Source of the DNA: Arthrobacter sp. Marseille-P9274
Lineage (GTDB): Bacteria > Actinomycetota > Actinomycetes > Actinomycetales > Micrococcaceae
Length of the DNA stretch: 64,000 bases
Direction of reading: 5' to 3'
NCBI RefSeq assembly: GCF_946892675.1
Contig: NZ_CAMPOV010000001.1
Location: forward strand, 1,648,033 to 1,712,032
Shown: piece after piece, positions 16,315 through 23,063 of the stretch
Numbering within the stretch: the first letter of the stretch is position 1
Layout: every line of letters begins with the position of its first letter
Translations under genes and position numbers: made by a program
The notes under the pieces: model-generated
Told to the model about the DNA's origin: nothing
Seen by the model: only the letters and a program-made list of their open reading frames with translations
The model's database searches: none

Positions 16315-16692
16315 TCATTCACTTCCCCCACCGCCTCCGTCGCAGCCGCCGCCGCTGTCGCCACCTGACCAGCCCGGGTAGCCTCCGGAACCGGAATCGG
16401 ACCTGAAGGCGCCGAGCAGCAGGATCCCGCCGCCGGAGAAGTCCCTGGCCGAAGCCCCGAGCTCTTTTTTGTTCCTGATGCCCGCGCGGTAGGTCAGCCA
16501 CAGGAGCAAAGCCAGGCCGGCCGCCACCACGACGCCGAGCACAACGTTTTCCACCACGGGGTCCGTGACCCCGAGGCGGCTGACAATGAACGCCGTCGCC
16601 ACGAACCCGCCGAGGACGGTCATAACTGCACGGAAAATCAGCCGCCGAACCAGCGGCGCCTTCCTGATCCCTGTTCGGTTCATGGCCTTCAT
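16315..16692 (-). CDS. Membrane protein with Gly/Ser-rich C-terminus
   Basis: A 125-residue protein with two hydrophobic helices (about 15-35 and 45-65) and then a soluble part whose last 25 residues are almost only Gly, Ser and Asp with a single Cys. This tail resembles those of YgcG/TPM-domain membrane proteins. The first of two near ATGs is chosen; a longer frame upstream lacks coding character. Function unknown. It ends 28 bases from the convergent membrane gene, and the gene transcribed toward it on the same strand is only 56 bases upstream, so the two may share a transcript. Confidence 0.6.
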   Translation of the reverse strand: MKAMNRTGIRKAPLVRRLIFRAVMTVLGGFVATAFIVSRLGVTDPVVENVVLGVVVAAGLALLLWLTYRAGIRNKKELGASARDFSGGGILLLGAFRSDSGSGGYPGWSGGDSGGGCDGGGGGSE

Positions 16693-16748
16693 GCTCGGAG
16701 CATACCGGTCCAGGGAATGCACCCGGACGGCGGGCCCTGCCGTCACCG

Positions 16749-17594
16749 CTACTGGTCTGCCGCCCGGGTGGGATCGGGCGGGCGGTTCTCATTGTCGGCG
16801 TCCCAGCTGAGGTCCGAGCCTTCCCTGATGATGAGCGCTTCGATGGCCGGGTCGCGGACCAAGTCAGTGATCAGCTGCAGGCTGCCGGCGATGATTGTGG
16901 AATCGTAGTCGACCTCCGTGACGAGGACCCAGGCCTTGTCGTCGGGCCATAGGAGGCTGGGCGATTCGGCGTGGTCGTCCCGTCCCCAGGGCGCGTCGGT
17001 GGCCCAGCCCGGATCCGTGAATGTCCGGGCGCCGGCCTGGCAGAGCGCATGGTTGCGGTCGGGCAGCTCCAGCATGGGAACGGGGGCCGGCCGGGGCCGG
17101 ATCAGGGGCAGGTCAGGCAGTTCGTTGGCCGGCCCGCCCGGATACTCGGACAGTCGGGCGTACCCGACGGAGGCGTTCCACCGGCCGTTGCCTTCCCAGA
17201 TCCCGGCGATTCCCGAGTCCGGAGTCGCCGTGTGTTCGACAAGGTGGCCGGCCACCGCGGCCAGCACCGCGTGGTCGAGGGTTCCCTGGTCCGGGTCGAG
17301 GTAGCGCCAGCCCAGCACATCGATCAGCTCGCCGTATTCGTTCCGTTCCTTCGCGGCCAGGCGGTGGTACTGCGCGAGCGGGTGCATGACGGTGTGGAAG
17401 ACCTTGGCGACCTCCGTCCAGGTGATCTGTTCCTCTTCGAGGCCCAGCTCACCGGCCCGGAGGTGCCCGTGCCAGGTGCCGGTGTCGGCGGGCCGGTCCC
17501 GGGTCACCGGGTGGAAGATCCGCGCGTACGCCTCGAACCCGTGCGGGACGACGACGTGCATGTCCCGCCAGGACGGATCCAACCGTTCCCGCAA
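16749..17594 (-). CDS. Hypothetical protein (about 281 aa), start uncertain
   Basis: A soluble acidic protein with good coding composition: MHVVVPHGFEAYARIFHP near the start, VLGWRYLDPDQGTLDHAV in the middle and AWVLVTEVDYDSTIIAGS near the end. Similar proteins of unknown function are widespread in Micrococcaceae. The only usable start is TTG, but protein-like sequence (TDWVRDVSGGDWLRERL) continues about 14 codons further upstream to a TAG without ATG, GTG or TTG; a GTA stands where a start would be expected. The start codon may have mutated. It follows the lipoprotein gene by about 50 bases on the same strand, so they are probably one operon. Confidence 0.7.
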   Translation of the reverse strand: MRERLDPSWRDMHVVVPHGFEAYARIFHPVTRDRPADTGTWHGHLRAGELGLEEEQITWTEVAKVFHTVMHPLAQYHRLAAKERNEYGELIDVLGWRYLDPDQGTLDHAVLAAVAGHLVEHTATPDSGIAGIWEGNGRWNASVGYARLSEYPGGPANELPDLPLIRPRPAPVPMLELPDRNHALCQAGARTFTDPGWATDAPWGRDDHAESPSLLWPDDKAWVLVTEVDYDSTIIAGSLQLITDLVRDPAIEALIIREGSDLSWDADNENRPPDPTRAADQ

Positions 17595-17646
17595 CCAGTC
17601 GCCTCCGCTGACGTCCCTGACCCAGTCCGTGGCTACAGCCTAAGGG

Positions 17647-18102
17647 TCAGGGCTGAGGGGCTTCCGCCAGCGCGATGGCAACGGCCCACATTCCGCTCCC
17701 CGTCCCCTCGGCTGCGATGCTCACTTTGCTGGCGGGAAGCTCCATGGTGGTGGTCACCGCGGAACCGCAATCCGTGCTTCCTGTTCCGAGTTCATCGTCG
17801 GCCGCTGCGACCGTGACGGTGATGGAGCTGGCGCCCTCGCAGACCATGCCGATGTCGTACCAACCTGCCTTCTCGGGCGTGAACTCGAGGCCGCCGTCGC
17901 TGCCCGGTCCAATTTCGCCGGCGGCGCGGTGAACGTCGGGCCCTCCCCATCGCTCTCCGCTGAACTGCTGGTTGACCCACTCGTCGGGATCACGCTGTGT
18001 CTGGGTGCCCTCTGTTTCCAGGGAAACACTCACCGGCCCGCAGGCGGTCACAGACAGCAGCAGGGCCGCGGCCATGGCCCAGAGGGCCGTACGGAGAGTC
18101 AT
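17647..18102 (-). CDS. Predicted lipoprotein
   Basis: A 151-residue exported lipoprotein. The signal peptide is short with a clear lipobox, LSVTAC, at about residues 16-21, so the mature N-terminus would be a lipidated Cys. The mature domain is beta-rich (WYDIGMVCEGASSITVTVA, SVSIAAEGTGSGMWAVAI) with two further cysteines that could form a disulfide. It looks like a small carbohydrate- or ligand-binding beta-sandwich, but no family is recognised. First gene of a probable two-gene operon. Confidence 0.75.
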   Translation of the reverse strand: MTLRTALWAMAAALLLSVTACGPVSVSLETEGTQTQRDPDEWVNQQFSGERWGGPDVHRAAGEIGPGSDGGLEFTPEKAGWYDIGMVCEGASSITVTVAAADDELGTGSTDCGSAVTTTMELPASKVSIAAEGTGSGMWAVAIALAEAPQP

Positions 18103-18533
18103 GGCCGCAGCCTACCCGAAAGAACGCAACCCTGAACCCTTTAGAGCTGCAGAGAGTTTGCTGGCTGCGGATAGGCTCCCCTCATTTAGGGATGGCAGGC
18201 CGGGGCCGTGCGCTGGCACAATAAGCCAAACATCCTAGGCATTGCTGCCTGTCTGGAAAACGCCGGAGAGGCGAGACACCTGCACTGCAGGCACGAGCGT
18301 CCAACGCTAGAAGCCACCAGGAGCGGGAGGGGCGCCCCCTCATGGATTCCGGAGGTTCCCTGCCCATGCAGTCCGATGAAGGACTGCGGACCACGGTGGT
18401 GCCGCCCGGACCGGAGCGCGGGCCCAGCTAGTCCCCGCTCGTACCATCCGGTGAGGCAGCAATATCAGTCGACGGGCAGGGCTCCGACGGGGGCTCGGGC
18501 CTCGCCCGGCACATTCATGCAAGGAGCCCTGTG
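18103..18533. other. Non-coding gap
   Basis: Separates the lipoprotein gene and the secreted protein pair, which diverge. A 29-codon frame at 18342-18431 lacks a ribosome site. Nothing else recognised. Confidence 0.4.
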
Positions 18534-19010
18534 ATGATACGCAGGATAACGGCTGCCGTGACGTGCGCACTAGCAGCCGCAGGGTCTTTCGGATACTTGG
18601 TAGCCACAGCCATCCCGGCCGAGGCAGCAGCGAGCGTTGACTTCTGCTTCCGGACGGCCGGGCCCAAGTCGATCGCTTGGGGAAACAAAGTCGTTGACAT
18701 GCAGTGGACAATCACCGGCAATGCTAGTGATTGGCAGTCCTTTGGAACCATCACTACGGATGACAATGGTTGCGCTAACGTCGATGTCCCCTACTTTCAG
18801 GAGGCATTCCGCGTTCGGGGAGTGACCGCATACGAGGAGAAAAATCAGGACGGCACCATCACCCGTCATTGGATCGGCGTGACGAGCGTCGCCAGTCCGG
18901 GCGTCCACCATGAGTCCCTCGGACTCTTCGACGTTTACTGCCATCCCATGAACAATTTCAAGTGCCCTCCCGGTACACAAATTCCGCTTGAGAGAACAGG
19001 TGTGCTGTGA
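18534..19010 (+). CDS. Secreted four-cysteine protein, copy 1
   Basis: A 158-residue protein with a Sec signal peptide (MIRRITAAVTCALAAAG, cleavage near AEA-AAS). The mature part has four cysteines: DFCFRTAGP, DNGCANV, DVYCHP and FKCPPGT. They match the cysteines of the next gene in place and spacing, so two disulfides are likely. Between them lie beta-like strands (VVDMQWTITGN, FGTITTD, FRVRGVTAY). AAGGAG is seven bases before the ATG. It overlaps the next gene by four bases. No known family; a small secreted beta-sandwich of unknown role. Confidence 0.75.
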   Translation: MIRRITAAVTCALAAAGSFGYLVATAIPAEAAASVDFCFRTAGPKSIAWGNKVVDMQWTITGNASDWQSFGTITTDDNGCANVDVPYFQEAFRVRGVTAYEEKNQDGTITRHWIGVTSVASPGVHHESLGLFDVYCHPMNNFKCPPGTQIPLERTGVL

Positions 19011-19450
19011 ATAGAAGATGGGTAGGCGGCGCTGCCGCTCTGGGGCTTGCCGCACTCAGCATGTTAGCCGGGGCAGCACCGGCGCAGGCAGTAACGACCG
19101 GAGAATACTGCTTCGTCATGAAGGGACCGAGACTCCCGTACCACCCCTATGACAACCTGCCCACCACCGTGCAGCTGAATACGGAGAACACGAACAGCGG
19201 CTGGGTCAATGTCGCCGAAACCAACACCAACGACAAGGGATGTGCTGTGTTCCGGCTCGATGGCGAGGAACAGCAACTGTACGTCAGAGCTACCGCCCTG
19301 TACCTGGATAGGGGAGGGGACAAGATTTACACCATCTGGTTCGGAATCACGCCCCTTGTCGGAACCCCCGGGACCGGACACATCGATCTCGGCACTGGCA
19401 TTGTGTACTGTCAGCATGCCTTGGAGCGGTGCATACCCGGCACTACTTAA
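19007..19450 (+). CDS. Secreted four-cysteine protein, copy 2
   Basis: A 147-residue paralogue of the preceding protein. The signal peptide (LAALSMLAGAAPAQA) is followed by cysteines in EYCFVMKGP, DKGCAVF, IVYCQH and ERCIPGT, in the same order as copy 1. It also shares the W-x-x-V/F and V-R-x-T/V-A-L/Y strand patterns and an H-x-x-L-G element before the third cysteine. The GTG start overlaps the upstream TGA, so translation is coupled. Identity between the copies is low by eye, so the duplication is old. Confidence 0.75.
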   Translation: MNRRWVGGAAALGLAALSMLAGAAPAQAVTTGEYCFVMKGPRLPYHPYDNLPTTVQLNTENTNSGWVNVAETNTNDKGCAVFRLDGEEQQLYVRATALYLDRGGDKIYTIWFGITPLVGTPGTGHIDLGTGIVYCQHALERCIPGTT

Positions 19451-19581
19451 GACACCCTGTCCCGTGGGTACGGGCAGCTCGGCTGACGAGCCCGGCGCCC
19501 GGCGGCGGCCGCATGCGCCGCCCGCCATCGCCCGAGGTGGGGCGCGGCCGGCGAAGGCGTTTGCCGGCCGCGCCGGCCTGC

Positions 19582-19689
19582 CTATTCCTTATGGAGCTTG
19601 TCCTGAATGGCTCCTGCGGCCTTTTCGACGACGTTAGGGAGTTCCGTCGTTCCGTAAAAGCGCGAGTCCACGTGCGTCGGTTTAGGCAT
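19582..19689 (-). CDS. Small protein (35 aa) downstream of manganese catalase
   Basis: A 35-residue frame 22 bases after the manganese catalase stop on the same strand: MPKPTHVDSRFYGTTELP followed by an amphipathic helix VVEKAAGAIQDKLHKE. No strong ribosome site is visible, but the composition is distinctly protein-like. It could be a co-transcribed stress microprotein. Confidence is moderate because of its size. Confidence 0.45.
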   Translation of the reverse strand: MPKPTHVDSRFYGTTELPNVVEKAAGAIQDKLHKE

Positions 19690-19711
19690 CGGCGCGGTCG
19701 TGGTCGGTCCG

Positions 19712-20461
19712 TCATGGGGTGAATTCGCCCTTGCCGTCTGGCGTCGGGCCGCTGGCCCACGATCCCTCGGCGGCCGCGGGACCGTCGGAGAAGTTCAGGT
19801 ACTGGTAGGCCACGTCACGGTTTTCCTTGTTCAACGGGAAGTTGCTGGGAACGGGAAGGTTCTCGCTGCCTTCCTCCTGCAGTTCCCTGACCGCGGCCAG
19901 CCACTGGTTCTGATGCATGGTGTCGCGCGCGAGCAGGAAGGAGAGCAAGTCCCGCACACCGTGGTCATCGGTCATGTGGTAGAGCCGGGCCACCTGGATG
20001 CGGCCCTGCATCTCAGCGTTAGCGTTGGCCATGAAGTCCGCGAGCAGGTTGCCGCTCGCCGTGATGTAGCTGCCCTGCCAGGGGTTGCCGTTACTGTCCA
20101 CCGGACGCGCCCCCGCGCCGGCCACGATCGCATGCTGGACGTCGGTGCCGCCGACCACGGCCGCGACGGTGGGGTCCGACTGCACCGCATCCTCGGTGAT
20201 GCCCAGCGGGGACTTCTCCAGCAGCTGCACAATCATCTTGGCCAGCATCTCGACGTGACCGAATTCCTCGGCGCCGATGCCGAAGAGCAGGTCCTTGTAC
20301 TTGCCCGGAATGTGGATGTTCCAGGCCTGGAAGCTGTACTGCATCGCGACCGTGATTTCGCCGTACTGTCCGCCCCACACTTCCTGCAGCTTCCGCGCGT
20401 AAACGGCGTCGGGCTTGTCCGGCGTTGCCTTGTACTGGAGCTCCTGCTTGTGAAAAAACAC
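19712..20461 (-). CDS. Manganese catalase
   Basis: A 249-residue non-haem catalase that converts hydrogen peroxide to water and oxygen at a di-manganese centre in the cytoplasm. The four-helix-bundle ligand motifs are visible: GEITVAMQYSFQAWN, GIGAEEFGHVEMLAKM, NANAEMQGRIQVARLYHMTD and LLARDTMHQNQWLAAV. The C-terminus DGPAAAEGSWASGPTPDGKG is typical of the actinobacterial type. I chose a GTG with AAGGAG seven bases upstream and dropped 39 Arg-rich codons of the longer frame. The promoter region carries a palindrome shared with the envelope-stress operon. Confidence 0.93.
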   Translation of the reverse strand: MFFHKQELQYKATPDKPDAVYARKLQEVWGGQYGEITVAMQYSFQAWNIHIPGKYKDLLFGIGAEEFGHVEMLAKMIVQLLEKSPLGITEDAVQSDPTVAAVVGGTDVQHAIVAGAGARPVDSNGNPWQGSYITASGNLLADFMANANAEMQGRIQVARLYHMTDDHGVRDLLSFLLARDTMHQNQWLAAVRELQEEGSENLPVPSNFPLNKENRDVAYQYLNFSDGPAAAEGSWASGPTPDGKGEFTP

Positions 20462-20815
20462 TATTGCTCTCCTTGCGGTGGTTGAGCGGAAGACCCGCTG
20501 CCGGACGGGGCCCGGCCGCCGTCTTGTTGCCTGTGCGCGTATCGATGTGGAGATCAATCTCGTGCCGTGAACAGACACAAGACAACCATATACTAAGCAT
20601 GCTTCCCAATTAATGCGAGGGAAAACCGTAAATGCGGGTCTGACAAGTCCTCCCCCAGCTGGCGAGCAAACAAGGTGCTGGACGTCATCGGCTGCGACCG
20701 TCCGGGCGTGAGACTCAGGCCGGCGTCATTCGCTTTCTAAGCTGGCTCCCACACTTCATAAGTTGGGTGGACGGGCTGACACCCGCCCGCCCAACGATTG
20801 CGGGACATTCGGTTT
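20462..20815. other. Intergenic region upstream of manganese catalase
   Basis: Contains the AAGCATGCTT palindrome listed next and no coding frame. The DUF4189 gene upstream ends just beyond. Confidence 0.4.
20591..20604. promoter_or_regulatory. Palindrome TACTAAGCATGCTT upstream of manganese catalase
   Basis: Contains AAGCATGCTT, identical to the palindrome upstream of the BrkB operon, and 13 of 14 bases match when the flank is included. It lies about 135 bases before the catalase start. Confidence 0.45.
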
Positions 20816-21283
20816 TCAGTAGTCGCTGCTGTGTCCCAGGAAGAGGATGTAGCACTCGCCCCCGCCGCCATAGGTGTTATTGCAGAGGTTTAGGGCTTCC
20901 TTGCTGGCCACGCTCTTGGTCGGGTTGGTTCTCCAGGCCCGGGGCCCGTTGCTCCAGGAAACTGCCACTGCCAGGTACTCGTTCTTTCCCAGACCGAAGT
21001 ATTCGCAGTCATAGGCGCCCTGCGACTTGTTTTTGTTGCAGTGGTCGATGGTTGTGCGGATCAGACGGGCAGTATCCGTCCCGGAATAATAGCCGTGGGA
21101 CCCATTCAGGGCCGACGGAGAGAGAGCATACGCAATCCAACGGTCAGCCTGAACGGCGCCGCTCTCAGTTTGCAGGGCATCCGGGGCAGCGGACGCGGTC
21201 AGAGCGCCCGTGGTGAACAGGGCTGTCAGCATCACGACCAGCAGAACCAAGACGCGGGGGCGCTTTCCATGTGCCGATTTCAT
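20816..21283 (-). CDS. Secreted DUF4189 protein, copy 1
   Basis: A 155-residue exported protein. The signal peptide MKSAHGKRPRVLVLLVVML is followed by TTGALTASA with cleavage near ASA-AP. The mature domain matches the DUF4189 pattern: RWIAYALSPSALNGSHGYY, a C-x(14)-C pair near the middle, LAVAVSWSNGPRAW and a second pair in LCNNTYGGGGECYILF. AAGGAG sits seven bases before the ATG. Family function is unknown; members are small secreted or periplasmic proteins. A paralogue follows on the same strand 255 bases upstream. Confidence 0.8.
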   Translation of the reverse strand: MKSAHGKRPRVLVLLVVMLTALFTTGALTASAAPDALQTESGAVQADRWIAYALSPSALNGSHGYYSGTDTARLIRTTIDHCNKNKSQGAYDCEYFGLGKNEYLAVAVSWSNGPRAWRTNPTKSVASKEALNLCNNTYGGGGECYILFLGHSSDY

Positions 21284-21538
21284 TTTCAAACTCCTTTTTC
21301 CGGGGTCCGCCGGGGCGGCGGAACCTCGCCTCATCAAAGGAACGTGATTCAGCCGCGGACCCGGACGACGAGCAGCCAGGCCGCATCCAGGCATGCCGCT
21401 CTGCTCAGGTTTGCCATTGACGGACTCCGGCTTGGGGCACACCCGATGTTGCTGAGTGCTTGCGCGCGAAGGCCGCGGCCAGGAGGTCGTTCCGGGGCGG
21501 CTGGCTCCTCATCCGCTCCTGGTATCAGAGCAGACTTG

Positions 21539-22009
21539 TTATTGGCTGGAGTGCATGTTGAAGACGACGCGGCAGGAGTCGCCACCGCCGTAGTACTTGC
21601 ACCAGGCCAGCGCGTTCTTGCCGGCATAGGTCGCCGTTGTGCCGGCGCTATAACCTGACGGCCCGTTCTCCCAGGAAAGGGCGAGGGCCAGATACGCGTT
21701 CACCGCGTAACCTGCGGAAAGGCAGTCGTAGGCGTTATCCGACTTGTGCAGATTGCACAGGTCCAAACTGCGGTCTACAGCCCTCTGGCGATCGGATGAC
21801 CGGACCGAATACCAGCCGAGCGTGGACGGTGACCACGCCACGGAAACGTAGCGGTCGGCGGCCTGTGTTTCTAGCGACTGACTCGAGACTGCATGAGCAG
21901 ATTCGGCGATGGGAGCCGCGGCGGCCGTCAGACCCGTCATGGTCAACAGCGACGCCAGCAGCAAAGCAGCCAAAGTTAAGGGCCGGCGAGGCCCGGTTCT
22001 TGTTTTCAT
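21539..22009 (-). CDS. Secreted DUF4189 protein, copy 2
   Basis: A 156-residue paralogue of copy 1. Signal peptide LTLAALLLASLLTMTGLTA, then the mature part RYVSVAWSPSTLGWYSVRS, NAYLALALSWENGPSGYS and WCKYYGGGDSCRVVF. The four cysteines and the S-W-x-N-G-P core line up with copy 1. Of two close ATGs I chose the second, with GGAG seven bases upstream. The gap to copy 1 suggests separate promoters. The pair is probably an old tandem duplication. Confidence 0.8.
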   Translation of the reverse strand: MKTRTGPRRPLTLAALLLASLLTMTGLTAAAAPIAESAHAVSSQSLETQAADRYVSVAWSPSTLGWYSVRSSDRQRAVDRSLDLCNLHKSDNAYDCLSAGYAVNAYLALALSWENGPSGYSAGTTATYAGKNALAWCKYYGGGDSCRVVFNMHSSQ

Positions 22010-23063
22010 GATCATGCTCCGTAACACCGCTGTCCTTGGCCAACAACAGCGGCAAGCGCACCCCATGAACGGCACGAGTCAAGGACGGGACGCCGGTATA
22101 AAGCCAAGTTCAGCCATCCGCCCGTCCGGATGATCGGGAAACCCGACCAACTTCAATGGCTCATCGAGCCCGCAAGGAAGGGTCCTGCCTGGCAAGACGC
22201 CGTTCCTGCGCTGAAACTACACCCGCATGGAGACTGGTGGTCAGCGGCCTGTGGAACAAAGAACAATTTCACTTTTTGTCTCCTCCCCCGATACCGAAGC
22301 CATGGACGACGCCCTGGCTCGTCCCGGAATGTAACGAAGCACTCCAGCTGCACAAAGCCCGCCGGATAGAAGCGGTTGCAAAAGCGCGGAACCCGGCTGC
22401 CGCAACGGCGGCTACGGCCTGCGAAACTACCGATGACAGCGCATATGACACAGACCTGGGGAAGGTGGCCCAGAAATAGGGAAACGGCCCGAAGTCAGGC
22501 CTCCCCAAGCCAACTCACTTCGAGCCATTTCCCTCTGCCGCGAATCTCAGGTGTCGCCACCTCGGCCAGTCCTAGCCGCCCCCAAGGAAGACGCCGGCGT
22601 CAAACCGGAATCGGTCTCCCGATCCGTTCCGACGTTCACAACGATGGTCAATAGCAGAGCGTTTGACCACCCCCGGGATACCCCAGTTCGCACTACCGGG
22701 GCAGAGGCCTGCCAGCGAGACTGGTTCCGACAGTTGTGCGATTACCCTTCACGGGCGCTGAGGCACCCTCTACGTCCGGTCCCCGACTGGGCAGACACCG
22801 CATGGCGGGCAGGGCTGACCAACTCGGAGCGCGGGTACATTACAGTCACATGTGCCCTGGATTTCCCGTGTCCGTCACGGCGGCCGCTCGTGCCTCGGAG
22901 GACGCGAGGGCTTCCGCTCTCGTCTAGGGGAAACCGTTGATTCTTCGCTTGGACCGTGCGCGCAGCACCGCCATGCCAAGGGTTTCCCAAGTTCTGGATG
23001 ACGTACTGGGATGGTCTCTCGTTGGCTCCGGCCGCGAACTTACATGCATGGAAAGGCTTAGTG
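22010..23063. other. Long non-coding gap with repeat copy 5
   Basis: More than 1 kb without a supported gene. Several frames lack ribosome sites and look like unselected sequence. The gap holds repeat copy 5 and presumably the promoter of the multicopper oxidase. Confidence 0.5.
22426..22453 (+). repeat. Dif-like dispersed repeat, copy 5
   Basis: Left arm ACTACCGATGA, centre CAGCGC, right arm ATATGACACAG. The left arm has GATGA in place of GATAA. Confidence 0.45.

Noticed and set aside
15365-16381. Plus-strand 338-codon open frame
   Set aside because: Pro/Arg/Cys-rich with no domain, overlaps the four-helix membrane gene that has a ribosome site and a clear topology.
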